A DNA stretch of 42,885 nt from Dechloromonas sp. GTDB lineage: Bacteria > Pseudomonadota > Gammaproteobacteria > Burkholderiales > Rhodocyclaceae. The notes below the pieces were generated by a model that was given only the letters and a program-made list of their open reading frames with translations, had not been told where the DNA came from and ran no database searches. This document shows positions 8,801 to 16,537 of this stretch, one piece after another. The stretch is taken from contig JAEUOG010000040.1 in the NCBI GenBank assembly GCA_016790815.1, positions 1-42,885 of the forward strand, read 5' to 3'. How positions within the stretch are numbered: the first letter of the stretch is position 1; each line of letters begins with the position of its first letter. Both the position numbers and the translations under genes were made by a program.

Positions 8801-8973
8801 TGGTCAAGGCCACCGGCGCCGGTGCCGCAGCTCGCCAGTCGATGGGTACCGGCGTCTTCGCCGGGATGCTCGCGGCGACATTCATCGCCACCATCTTCAT
8901 CCCGCTCTTCTTCATGTGGCTGCAGAAGCGGCCGGCCGGCATCAAGCACGCCGCCCAGACGGAGGAAAACTAA
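5860..8973 (+). CDS. RND multidrug efflux pump (HAE1, AcrB/MexB type)
   Basis: A 1037-residue inner-membrane proton antiporter, the usual HAE1 length. Visible hallmarks are the N-terminal FINRPIFASVISIIIVIAGL helix, the first periplasmic porter domain, and the proton-relay pair DD in IGIVVDDAIVVLENVER (TM4). The TM10 lysine region (GLASKNAILIVEF) and the LRPIIMTSLAFVLGVFPL segment follow. Both large periplasmic loops are intact. An SD-like GGAG precedes the ATG, and the gene sits between adaptor and outer-membrane factor. It exports amphiphilic drugs, dyes or solvents from the periplasm and membrane; the specific substrates cannot be read from sequence. Expression should follow the AcrR-type operator upstream of the adaptor. 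Confidence 0.96.
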   Translation: MSKFFINRPIFASVISIIIVIAGLVASQVLPIAQYPQIAPPTVLITATYPGASADTLAKTVAAPIEEQLNGVENLSYFTSSAAANGVVTITATFDVGTNVDIAAVNVNNRVKAAEPRLPAEVRTNGVIVQKRSNDILQVVALESEKGKYSTLYLSNYASLNIADELKRVKGVGDVTIFGAQDYSMRVWLKPDRMAQLGLTTNDISTAIRAQNAQNAAGKIGQEPSAGDQQLVYTVTAKGRLLTPEEFGNIVIRANGPNGILRLQDVARIELGAYSYEQSVTLDGQPTIAMGVFLQTGANALEVAEKVRQKMEELKKKMPEGMGYVIPFDTTRFVSASINEVVKTLIEAMILVLAVVYIFLQSWRATLIPMVAVPISLIGTFAGLWLFGFSINTLTLFAMVLAIGIVVDDAIVVLENVERLMAEEKLSPRDAAIKAMQQVQGALVAIVLVLCAVFVPVAFLGGIAGQLYKQFAVTVAVAVVLSGVVALTLTPALCALLLKAQHTEHKLFRPFNRLFERFTNSYTATVGLTLKHGIIGGIIFALVIGITVFFFRTLPGSFVPAEDQGYLISALMLPDGATLKRTATTGENMRQMLSHDEAVKHTFVVSGFDLIGGGSKPNAGTIFIPLKDWSERAAKAQDLAGKFMGMGMMQADGMALVFNPPPIMGLGSAGGFEVYLQNRVDGDTKKLNEVTQQFIGELQKRPEFTRISTFFRPTVPQLFVEVDEQKALSLGIPLAHIYETLQSTMGALYVNDFNKSGRVYRVQLQAEANYRMKPEDLGKVYVRSSTTNAMIPLSAISKVKTVVGPEQVERFNGFVAAKVMGDSKPGISSGDAIKIVEEVAAANLPSGYEIAWTGQAFQEKRSSGSSMQAFVFAIIMVFLILAAQYEKWSLPVAVIMAVPFALMGALTAIWLRGMPNDIYFQIGLVVLIGLASKNAILIVEFAAQKVDEGMSVVDAALEAARLRLRPIIMTSLAFVLGVFPLVKATGAGAAARQSMGTGVFAGMLAATFIATIFIPLFFMWLQKRPAGIKHAAQTEEN

Positions 8974-8974
8974 G

Positions 8975-10402
8975 ATGTATTCCCTGCCCCCGAATCATTC
9001 CAAAATTCGCCTGATTTTGGCGTTGACCGCAGCATTCGCTCTCGCTGGCTGCGCCGTTGGCCCAGACTACGTCCGCCCGGCTTCGACGCTACCGGAAGCG
9101 GCGCTGGCCGTCGCCACGGCTGAGGCGCCAGTCAATCCGACCTGGTGGACGCTGTTCGGCGATGCCGACCTCAACGCGCTGGTCGAGCAGACGTTGGCCG
9201 CCAACCAGGATCTGCAAGCCGCTATCGCCCGCCTCGAAGCGGCCGAAGCAGCGGCCCGCGAAGCCGGCGCCGACACCCTCCCACGCATCGGTCTGGAAGC
9301 CAGCACCGGGCGCAGCCAGACCAGCGGCGAAACCTTCAATGGTCGCAAACAAGGCGGCGCCACCTACAACAACAACCGCGCCGCGCTGACCCTGAGCTAC
9401 GAGCTCGACCTCTGGGGCCGCATCCGGCGCAGCAACGAAGCCGCCCGCGCCGATGCACTGGCCAGCCGCTTCGGCCGTGACAGCCTGCGCCTCACCCTGG
9501 CCGGCCAGGTCGCCAACGAATACCTCAACCTGCGCAGCCTCGACGGCCAGATCGACGTCACGGCGCAAACGCTCGAATCGCGCAAACAGGCCTTGAAAAT
9601 CGTCCAGGCTCGCGCCAATGCCGGCACCGCTTCCGGCCTCGAACTGGCCCAGGCTGAAAGCGCGCTGAACGGCGCCCAGGCCCAGTGGCACCAGCTGCAA
9701 CGCCAGCGCGCCCTGTCCGAAAGCCAGATCGGCCTGCTCAGCGGCCAGCCCGGCCTCAGGATCGGCGCCACCGGCCTCGACAAGCTGCCGCTGCCGCCCA
9801 CGCCGCCGGCCGGCCTGCCCTCCGCCCTGCTCGAAGCCCGCCCGGACATCCGTCAGGCCGAGGAAAAACTGGTTGCCGCGAATGCCCGCATCGGCGTCGC
9901 CAAGGCCGCCTACTACCCGACGATCAGCCTGACCGGCGTGCTCGGCAGCGAAAGCATGGCACTGTCCAACCTGTTCTCCGGCGGCGCCGGCATCTGGTCA
10001 GCTGCCGCCGGCCTGGCCATGCCGATTTTCGACGCCGGCCGCACCGGCGCCCGCGTCGATCAGGCCAGCGCCGTCCAGAAGGAAGCCCTGGCCAACTACC
10101 GCAAGACCGTGCAAACCGCCTTCAAGGAGGTCAACGATGCCATCGTCGGCCTGCACGAATTCAGCGAGGAAGAAGCGGCATTCTCGGCCCAGGTCGGCGC
10201 CTCGCAAAAAGCCCTCGATCTTGCCCAGAAGCGCTACGAATCGGGCTACTCCGGCTACATGGACATGCTTGACGCCCAGCGCACGCTGAACAGCGCCCAG
10301 CTGCAGTACCTGGCCAGCCGCAAGAGTCGGCTCGGTGCGGCGGTCGATCTATTCAAGGCTCTAGGGGGTGGCTGGCAGGCTCAAGGTGCCAGCCGGGGGT
10401 GA
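8975..10402 (+). CDS. Outer-membrane efflux channel lipoprotein (OprM/NodT family)
   Basis: A 475-residue outer-membrane factor that completes the tripartite pump. The ATG at 8975 lies 1 nt past the pump stop, with GGAGG at 8961-8965 inside the pump gene, indicating coupled translation. The signal peptide ends in the lipobox LAGC followed by AVGPDYVRP, the typical NodT-family N-terminus. Two homologous TolC-type repeats follow, with ALLEARPDIRQAEEKLVAANARIGVAKAAYYPTISLTG in the second and a C-terminal heptad-rich helix region (LAQKRYESGYSGYMDMLDAQRTL). A longer upstream frame overlapping the pump gene is rejected. The gene ends 38 nt before the convergent DMT permease gene. Confidence 0.95.
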   Translation: MYSLPPNHSKIRLILALTAAFALAGCAVGPDYVRPASTLPEAALAVATAEAPVNPTWWTLFGDADLNALVEQTLAANQDLQAAIARLEAAEAAAREAGADTLPRIGLEASTGRSQTSGETFNGRKQGGATYNNNRAALTLSYELDLWGRIRRSNEAARADALASRFGRDSLRLTLAGQVANEYLNLRSLDGQIDVTAQTLESRKQALKIVQARANAGTASGLELAQAESALNGAQAQWHQLQRQRALSESQIGLLSGQPGLRIGATGLDKLPLPPTPPAGLPSALLEARPDIRQAEEKLVAANARIGVAKAAYYPTISLTGVLGSESMALSNLFSGGAGIWSAAAGLAMPIFDAGRTGARVDQASAVQKEALANYRKTVQTAFKEVNDAIVGLHEFSEEEAAFSAQVGASQKALDLAQKRYESGYSGYMDMLDAQRTLNSAQLQYLASRKSRLGAAVDLFKALGGGWQAQGASRG

Positions 10403-10440
10403 TGCTACGGTCGACGGCGAAAATGGCCCTAAATCCAGAT

Positions 10441-11325
10441 TCAGCGATCGACCTTAGCCTCCCGCCAGGCCGCCATTTCATTGGCGGCCAGTGCGACCAG
10501 CACCAGCCCGCCGCCGAGCAGAACTCTGGCTGACGGCTGCTCACCGGCACCGAGCCAGGCCCAGGCCACACCAAAAATCACCTCGAGCAAGGCGAGCAGC
10601 GCGATTTCGGGGGCCGGCAATTCGCGGGTCAGGCGCACCATCAACAGGCAAGGCACGGCGAGCTGAACGATACCAAGCATCGCCAGCAGCCCGACATTGT
10701 GGCTGGAGGCCTGCAACGGCCAGGCCAGCGGCAACGTGGCCAGCGCCGAGATCAGGGCACCGAGCAGCACGCCGGAGAGCATGTCCGGCTGCTTCTCGGC
10801 CCGACGCTCGCCCACTTTCTGCAGGATGGTCAAATTGGCTGCCCCGGCCAGCGGTACGGCACAGGCAACGAGCGAGCCGAGCAAGGAACCTCCCGCCCGC
10901 GTATCGCCGCCGAACATCCAGGCAATACCAGCGCTGGCGGCGCCAATCGCCAGCCAGCTGCGCGGCGGCAGGCGGCGACGCAGGAAAACCCATGAAAACA
11001 GCGCCGTGACCATCGGCCCGATCGCCATGCTCACCAGCACATTGGCCACGCTGGTCAAGGTCAGCGCCAGCATGAAGGCGGTGTACATCACCGCCCAGCA
11101 GATGCCGGAAAGCCACACCACCGCCGGGGAGTGCATCAGGCCGAACCACAGCGAGGAGCCGCGCAGAACGGTGAGCGCAACGCCCAGCGCCAGCGCATTG
11201 AAGGCGCTGCGCCAGAAGGTCACCTCGAAGCTGCTTGTAGTGTCAAGATGGCGCGTGACGACGCCAGCAATGCTCCACAACAGGGTTACGAGCACCATCA
11301 GCCAGACGGCGCGCCGATGCGTCAT
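10441..11325 (-). CDS. DMT-superfamily (EamA) permease
   Basis: A 294-residue membrane protein with about ten hydrophobic helices arranged as two EamA repeats (first repeat from WLMVLVTLLWSIAGVVTRH, second from GSLLGSLVACAVPLAGAANL). The family exports metabolites, amino acids or drugs; the substrate here is unknown. I choose the ATG at 11325, which begins MTHRRAVWL directly before the first helix. It lies 4 nt after the rlmB stop, so the two genes are probably co-transcribed. A further upstream in-frame ATG at 11385 would overlap rlmB by about 55 nt and add a non-helical Arg-rich stretch, so it is less likely. The Shine-Dalgarno sequence is weak. Confidence 0.85.
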   Translation of the reverse strand: MTHRRAVWLMVLVTLLWSIAGVVTRHLDTTSSFEVTFWRSAFNALALGVALTVLRGSSLWFGLMHSPAVVWLSGICWAVMYTAFMLALTLTSVANVLVSMAIGPMVTALFSWVFLRRRLPPRSWLAIGAASAGIAWMFGGDTRAGGSLLGSLVACAVPLAGAANLTILQKVGERRAEKQPDMLSGVLLGALISALATLPLAWPLQASSHNVGLLAMLGIVQLAVPCLLMVRLTRELPAPEIALLALLEVIFGVAWAWLGAGEQPSARVLLGGGLVLVALAANEMAAWREAKVDR

Positions 11326-11329
11326 GAAA

Positions 11330-12061
11330 TCAGCCGAGGCGCCGGCGGGCCTCGAACAGGCAAACCCCCGCGGCAACGGAGACATTCAGGCTATCAACCG
11401 TACCGTGCATGGGAATCTTGACCAGTTGATCGCAATTCTCGCGCGTCAGGCGGCGCATGCCCTCGCCTTCGGCGCCGAGCACCCAGGCTGTCGCCCTGGG
11501 CCATTCGACGCTATACAGATCGCTCTCTGCCTCGCCAGCCGTACCCACGACCCAGATCTCGCGTTCCTGCAGTTCACGCAGCGTTCGCGCCAGATTGGTC
11601 ACCATCACGTAGGGCACCGTTTCCGCTGCACCGCAGGCGGTCTTGGCAGCCACGTCGGTCAGGCCGACGGCGCGATCCTTCGGAGCGATGACGGCATGGA
11701 CGCCCGCCGCATCGGCCACGCGCAGGCATGCTCCGAGATTGCGCGGGTCGGTGATGCCATCCAGCACGAGCAAAAAGGCCGGCTCTTCCAGCGTATCGAG
11801 CACATCGTCGAGATGCGCCAGCTTGCGATCACCTTCGATCAGGGCGAGAACGCCCTGATGTTTGGCGCCAGGCGCCATGCCATCGAGCCGCTTGCCATCG
11901 GCGCCAATCACCTTGACGCCCTGCAACTCGGCGTGGGCCAGCAAATCGCGGGCGCGCGCATCGTGGCGAGTCGCATCAAAAACAATTTCCTTGATCGACT
12001 CCGGGTCGTGACGAAGTTTGGCGGTAACGGCATGGAAGCCGTAGATCAGGCGGGAAGACAT
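11330..12061 (-). CDS. rlmB: 23S rRNA (guanosine-2251-2'-O)-methyltransferase RlmB
   Basis: A 243-residue SpoU/TrmH-class (SPOUT) methyltransferase that modifies G2251 of 23S rRNA. It has an N-terminal substrate-binding domain ([12 protein letters not shown]). The knotted catalytic domain shows the SPOUT motifs [31 protein letters not shown] and [18 protein letters not shown]. Length matches the family. The gene follows rnr in the usual gene order, but here a hemerythrin gene and an opposite-strand HDOD gene lie between them. The DMT permease follows by 4 nt. A 71-nt space upstream may carry its own promoter, but none is clear. Confidence 0.95.
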   Translation of the reverse strand: MSSRLIYGFHAVTAKLRHDPESIKEIVFDATRHDARARDLLAHAELQGVKVIGADGKRLDGMAPGAKHQGVLALIEGDRKLAHLDDVLDTLEEPAFLLVLDGITDPRNLGACLRVADAAGVHAVIAPKDRAVGLTDVAAKTACGAAETVPYVMVTNLARTLRELQEREIWVVGTAGEAESDLYSVEWPRATAWVLGAEGEGMRRLTRENCDQLVKIPMHGTVDSLNVSVAAGVCLFEARRRLG

Positions 12062-12132
12062 GGCTGCTTTCGAAAAACTGAAGGGCGAATTTTACCTCGC
12101 CAGCGCCATCGGCCCGATAGTGACCGCCCTCA

Positions 12133-12693
12133 TTACTTCGGGAGAAACGAATCCTCGCGGGCAATCCAGCGCGACAGCATCAAATCATGCAGCGCAATGT
12201 GGTTGGTCACCCAGCGGGCGAGCAATGCGTCCAGTTCGCGAATCTGAGAAACCACTTGCTGGTGGTCGAGCGACGAAACAATTTTCTGCACTGTCGAAGA
12301 AATCGCCGCATGATCTTCCATGTGCGCTGCGCAAAGGTCATGATCGCCCAACAGCAGCAGCGATTCACGCATGACGATTTCTTCGGTCCGGAAGTGATCA
12401 AGAATGAAGGCGAATACGTCACCGAGCATGGAAACCAAGTCAGTTTCACAAATCTGCTGCCGTTCAGCACTGCAACCGGAGCAGTCTTTCAGATTCACAT
12501 GATCGATGCACACCCTGCGCAGATTGGCGATGGAGGCAATCAGGAAATGGTGCTCAGCATCAATCAATTTGTGCCCGGTAATGAGCTCGGGCGGCAATTT
12601 TCCGGTCGACAGCCAATAGGCAGTGCATTTGGACAAATCACCGACCAAGGGCTTCACATCACGAGATTCAGAAACCAGACGCTGAACGGTCAT
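12133..12693 (-). CDS. Bacteriohemerythrin-like protein with cysteine-rich insert
   Basis: A 186-residue hemerythrin-fold protein. All seven canonical diiron ligands can be placed: His48 (IDAEHHF), His100 and Glu104 (HFRTEE), His124 and His128 (HMEDH), His165 and Asp170 (HIALHD). It should therefore bind a non-heme diiron centre and O2 or NO, in storage, delivery or sensing. An insert between the first and second helices has Cys62, Cys71, Cys74 and Cys82 (C-x8-C-x2-C-x7-C), absent from short bacteriohemerythrins; it may be a metal site or redox switch. About 40 residues precede the domain. The gene stands alone between rlmB and a divergent HDOD gene. The fold call is good; the role is unknown. 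Confidence 0.82.
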   Translation of the reverse strand: MTVQRLVSESRDVKPLVGDLSKCTAYWLSTGKLPPELITGHKLIDAEHHFLIASIANLRRVCIDHVNLKDCSGCSAERQQICETDLVSMLGDVFAFILDHFRTEEIVMRESLLLLGDHDLCAAHMEDHAAISSTVQKIVSSLDHQQVVSQIRELDALLARWVTNHIALHDLMLSRWIAREDSFLPK

Positions 12694-12784
12694 TCCTATC
12701 CCGAAAATACTAAAAAAGAATATTCTAACGTCAGCGCCTGGAGCGACCTAAGTCGCAAAAGTGAAATTTTGTAATAAGCTTCCC

Positions 12785-12799
12785 GCGCAATCATTGCGC
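12785..12799. promoter_or_regulatory. Short perfect palindrome upstream of the HDOD gene
   Basis: GCGCAA, a 3-nt spacer TCA, then TTGCGC lies 17 nt before the proposed TTG start of the HDOD gene, in the 122-bp divergent space shared with the hemerythrin gene. It could be an operator or a small mRNA hairpin next to the ribosome-binding site. The symmetry is seen directly; a function is not shown. Confidence 0.3.
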
Positions 12800-12815
12800 C
12801 ACTCCGGAAAACAAA

Positions 12816-13679
12816 TTGCTAACCGAACACCAGAAACATTGGGGCGTCGATCAATGGGCTGCTTATTTGAGCAGCCTGGAGTTGCCCTGTATGCTTCGCT
12901 CCAAGGCGCGCCTGCTTGAACTTGAAGCCGAGCGCGGCGAACGGCTTGCTGCCCGTGACCTGGCCGACATTGCCGCCGCCGATCCATTTCTGTGCCTGCG
13001 CCTGTTGCGCGAGGCCGAAAGCCACCGCGCCCAGCGCCTTGGGCATGAGACCACTAACCCGCTCGGTACCGTCATGCAATTGGGCACCGATGCGGTTCAC
13101 AAACTGATTCTCGACTGCCCGGAAACCGATGAATCGAACCACGGGCTCGCTGAATGCGAAGCCCGCGCCCATCTGGCCAGCCGCCTTGCCCTGCGCTGGG
13201 GTGCAGCACGGGCCGACATTTCGCCAGATGAAGTGGCAATGGCCTCCCTGCTTTCCGAAATCGGCGAACTGCTGCTCTGGTCCTTCGCCAAGGAATTGCC
13301 ACTGGCCGCACTGGAAGCCCTGCACTCAGGGCATTCCGCGCGCTCGCTGCAAGCGCAGGTTGATACCTGCGGTTTCCGCTTCAAGGATCTGACTCTCAAG
13401 TGCGCCACGATCTGGCACCTGCCATCGCTCCTGACGCAGTTGATACGCGGTATCGACAACACCCGGGCCAACCTCTCCCGCCTTTGTGTCGACACAGCAC
13501 GTCACATCAGCAGCGGCCCTGATGATCCTGCCCTACCGGCCGACATCGCTGCCGCCAAGCACATCATCCCCGGCGTATCGCTGGAATGGCTGACCGTACA
13601 ATTACCAGGACTGGACGAAGAACAGGTTGCCGCCATTGCGCTCAAGGCGGCGGATCTGCTCGACCCGCCACACCACTGA
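12816..13679 (+). CDS. HDOD-domain signalling protein
   Basis: A 287-residue protein with an HDOD domain across about residues 20-225. Helical segments such as ADIAAADPFLCLRLLREAES, NPLGTVMQLGTDAVHKLIL and EVAMASLLSEIGELLLWSFAKELP match this metal-independent relative of HD phosphohydrolases. HDOD proteins usually act in signalling or stress regulation, and this one has no output or GGDEF domain. I use the TTG at 12816 (GGAAA 5 nt upstream) because the N-terminal WAAYLSSLELPCML region fits the domain's usual beginning; the first in-frame ATG, at 12891, would cut into it. It is on the plus strand between two minus-strand genes and ends 15 nt before the rnr stop. Confidence 0.75.
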   Translation: MLTEHQKHWGVDQWAAYLSSLELPCMLRSKARLLELEAERGERLAARDLADIAAADPFLCLRLLREAESHRAQRLGHETTNPLGTVMQLGTDAVHKLILDCPETDESNHGLAECEARAHLASRLALRWGAARADISPDEVAMASLLSEIGELLLWSFAKELPLAALEALHSGHSARSLQAQVDTCGFRFKDLTLKCATIWHLPSLLTQLIRGIDNTRANLSRLCVDTARHISSGPDDPALPADIAAAKHIIPGVSLEWLTVQLPGLDEEQVAAIALKAADLLDPPHH

Positions 13680-13694
13680 GCGCAACAGCGTCGG

Positions 13695-16181
13695 TCAGCG
13701 TTTCTTGGGCGCTGCTTTTTTAGCCGGCTTGGCACCCGCACTCTTGCTGCGCGGTGCCGCCGATTTCTTGGCAGCAGACTTTTTCGCAACAGGTTTGGCT
13801 ACGCCCTTGGCCGCCGGCTTTGCTGACTTTTTAGCGGCAGTCTTCTTGACTGCCGGCTTGACCGTTGACGTGGCAGCGGGTTTATCAGCTTTCATCGGCG
13901 TCTTGGCGACGGGCGCCCGTGTCCCGACTGCGTTGGCCGCAGACCGCAGACCAGTCGGCTTTACCGTTGCCTTTGGCAGGGTTCTTTTGCCGGCGTAGGC
14001 CTTCTCCGTTCCCGCCAGCACGAAATCGATCCGGTTCGATTCGAGGTCGGCGCGCACCAGTTTGACCCGTACACGGTCTCCGAGACGGAAACGCTGCCCC
14101 GTCCGCTCACCGAGCATCTGGTGCTTGATGTTATCGAACTGGAAGTAATCAGCCCCCAGTTCGGATACATGCACCAAGCCTTCGATATAAACGGCATCGA
14201 GCGCCACGAAAATACCAAATGCGGTAACGCCGGAAATGGTCCCGTCAAACTCCTCGCCGATGCGTTCCTTCATGAAGAAGGTCTTCAGCCAGTTCTCGAC
14301 ATCACGGGTCGCTTCGTCGGCCCGCCGCTCGGTGCTTGAACACTGCAGGCCGATGTCATCCCACGAACGGTCCGGGGTGTAGGTTTCACCAGCGAGCACG
14401 GCCTTGATGGCACGATGTACCAGCAGGTCAGGATAGCGCCGGATCGGCGAAGTAAAGTGCGTGTAGTGCTCGTAGGCCAGACCGAAGTGCCCGACGTTGT
14501 CCGGGCTGTACATCGCCTGGCGCAGCGAACGCAGCATCACTGTCTGCAATAGCTGGAAGTCAGGACGTAGCTTGACCTTTTCGAGCAGGATGGCGTAATC
14601 CTTGGCCTGCGGATCATCACCGCCGCCCAGCGCCAGCCCGAACTCGCCAAGGAAGGTACGCAGGTTGGCCAGCTTTTCCTCCGATGGCACGGCGTGAACA
14701 CGGTACAGGCAGGTTTGTTTGTGCTCGGCAAGAAATTCGGAGGCGCAGACATTGGCCGCCAGCATGCACTCCTCGATGATCCTGTGTGCATCGTTGCGCA
14801 CCACCGGCACGATGTTTTCAATCTTGCCCTGATCGTTGAACAGCATCTGCGTTTCAGTCGTCTCGAAGTCAATTGCCCCGCGCTGAGCACGCGCCTTGTG
14901 CAAGGCGGCGAACAATTTGTAGAGATTCTGCACGTGAGGCAGAACGCTGCGGTGGACATCGGATTCAGGCTCTTTTTCACCAGACAACCACGACCAGACA
15001 AGGTTGTAGGTCAGCCGTGCGTGTGACTTGAACACGGCCGGATAGAATTTGTATTTGCCGATCTTCCCCGTCGAGCTGATCTCCATGTCGCACACCATGG
15101 CCATGCGCTCGACATCCGGATTCAATGAACAGATACCGTTCGACAGCTTCTCCGGCAGCATCGGGATCACCCGGCGCGGGAAATATACGGAATTGCCACG
15201 CTCAACCGCCTCTCGGTCAAGCGCCATACCCGGCTTGACGTAATGCGACACGTCAGCAATCGCCACGATCAGGCGCCAGCCGCGTCCCTTCTTTTCGCAA
15301 TAGACAGCATCGTCGAAATCGCGCGCCGTTTCGCCGTCGATGGTGACCAGCGCCACATCGCGCAAATCGACGCGGCCCTTCAGGTCCGCCTTGGTTACCT
15401 TGTCCGGCAAGGCCTTGTTCTCATCTAGCGCCGATTTGGAAAACTCGAAAGGCAGATCGTGCTTGCGCAATGCGATCTCAATCTCCATGCCCGGGTCAGC
15501 GTAGTTACCCAAGACCTCGATGATCTTGCCGATCGGCTGCGAGAACTTGCTCGGCTGCTCGATAATCTCGACCATCACCACCTGCCCCGATTGCGGCTTG
15601 TCCTTGGACTTCGGCACGGGCGGCACCAGAATATCCTGGGAAATGCGCTTGTTTTCCGGTGCCACCACGACGACACCATGCTCGACGAAAACACGTCCAA
15701 CAATTCTTGTATTGACCCGCTCGGTCACCTCGACAATGCCGCCCTCGGGACGCCCCTTGCGGTCAACGCCGGTAACCCGTACCAGCGCCCGATCACCATG
15801 CAGCACTTTCCCCATCTGGTGCTGATCGAGAAAAATATCTGCACTACCATCATCGGGAATCAGGAAACCGTAACCATCCGGATGCCCCTGGATACGTCCC
15901 GGTGTCAGACTGGCACGCTCGGGCAGGATGTAGGCGCCCTTGCGGTTGCGCATCAACTGACCTTCCCGCTCCATGGCACTCAGGCGACGCTGGAACATCT
16001 CGCGTTCGGTAGTGGTGATATCCAGCCACTCGATAAGCTCATGAAACTCGACAGGGCGACCTTCGTCAGCCAGAACCTGTGAAACATATTCACGCGAAGG
16101 CAAAGGGAACTCATAGCGTGCCAATTCACGCTCGAAGAAGGGATCTGCACGGCGGATTTTTGATAGTTTTTTTCTTGACAT
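13695..16181 (-). CDS. rnr: Ribonuclease R
   Basis: An 828-residue 3'-5' exoribonuclease of the RNB family that degrades structured RNA. In order it shows an N-terminal winged-helix region, cold-shock domains (VTGVDRKGRPEGGIVEV...), and the RNB catalytic domain with DLRDVALVTIDGETARDFDDAVY and DVSHYVKPGMALDREA carrying the metal-binding aspartates. The FGLAYEHYTHFTSPIRRYPDLLVHR motif, an S1 domain near FDGTISGVTAFGIFVALDAVYIEGLVHVSELGADYF and a Lys/Ala/Pro-rich basic tail of about 60 residues follow. I start it at the ATG at 16181 (MSRKKLSKIRR); an in-frame ATG upstream lies inside the tRNA-Leu gene and is rejected. Its likely promoter overlaps that of tRNA-Leu. Confidence 0.95.
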   Translation of the reverse strand: MSRKKLSKIRRADPFFERELARYEFPLPSREYVSQVLADEGRPVEFHELIEWLDITTTEREMFQRRLSAMEREGQLMRNRKGAYILPERASLTPGRIQGHPDGYGFLIPDDGSADIFLDQHQMGKVLHGDRALVRVTGVDRKGRPEGGIVEVTERVNTRIVGRVFVEHGVVVVAPENKRISQDILVPPVPKSKDKPQSGQVVMVEIIEQPSKFSQPIGKIIEVLGNYADPGMEIEIALRKHDLPFEFSKSALDENKALPDKVTKADLKGRVDLRDVALVTIDGETARDFDDAVYCEKKGRGWRLIVAIADVSHYVKPGMALDREAVERGNSVYFPRRVIPMLPEKLSNGICSLNPDVERMAMVCDMEISSTGKIGKYKFYPAVFKSHARLTYNLVWSWLSGEKEPESDVHRSVLPHVQNLYKLFAALHKARAQRGAIDFETTETQMLFNDQGKIENIVPVVRNDAHRIIEECMLAANVCASEFLAEHKQTCLYRVHAVPSEEKLANLRTFLGEFGLALGGGDDPQAKDYAILLEKVKLRPDFQLLQTVMLRSLRQAMYSPDNVGHFGLAYEHYTHFTSPIRRYPDLLVHRAIKAVLAGETYTPDRSWDDIGLQCSSTERRADEATRDVENWLKTFFMKERIGEEFDGTISGVTAFGIFVALDAVYIEGLVHVSELGADYFQFDNIKHQMLGERTGQRFRLGDRVRVKLVRADLESNRIDFVLAGTEKAYAGKRTLPKATVKPTGLRSAANAVGTRAPVAKTPMKADKPAATSTVKPAVKKTAAKKSAKPAAKGVAKPVAKKSAAKKSAAPRSKSAGAKPAKKAAPKKR

Positions 16182-16197
16182 CAGTTCTTCTTTCTCT

Positions 16198-16202
<5 letters not shown>
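16175..16202 (+). promoter_or_regulatory. tRNA-Leu promoter, consensus -35 and -10
   Basis: TTGACA (16175-16180), a 16-bp spacer and TATAAT (16197-16202) form a full-consensus sigma-70 promoter. Transcription would begin near 16209, about a dozen nt before the mature tRNA. The -35 overlaps the rnr start codon on the other strand (16179-16181). Confidence 0.88.
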
Positions 16203-16306
<104 letters not shown>

Positions 16307-16320
16307 GCGATTTTGATAGA

Positions 16321-16348
16321 AGGCCTTGTTAAAACAAGGCCTTTTTTT
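16321..16348 (+). terminator. Rho-independent terminator of tRNA-Leu
   Basis: A perfect 10-bp stem AGGCCTTGTT/AACAAGGCCT with a 2-nt loop is followed by a run of T to 16348. It lies 15 nt after the tRNA 3' end. Confidence 0.93.
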
Positions 16349-16537
16349 CATTTCTGCCGCCGGGCTTCGGAAATCAGCCAACATGGCCGATTGCCAATCG
16401 CAAACACATTGTCTCATAGCAGATGCTTCGCCGTACTGCAGTAACAATTGCTAACACTTGCGTACACAGCGCGGGTCATCGTCCTGCCACATCCCGCGTT
16501 ATTCGGCTTGTCCAAACGACAAATACGAGTCGAAACC

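Noticed and set aside
7576-8949. 457-codon minus-strand open frame opposite the second half of the RND pump gene
   Set aside because: Same reason: no domain and low-complexity composition, fully overlapped by a well-supported gene.
10697-12247. 516-codon plus-strand open frame opposite the DMT permease and rlmB genes
   Set aside because: It runs antisense across two recognised genes and into a third, with no ribosome-binding site or family motif.
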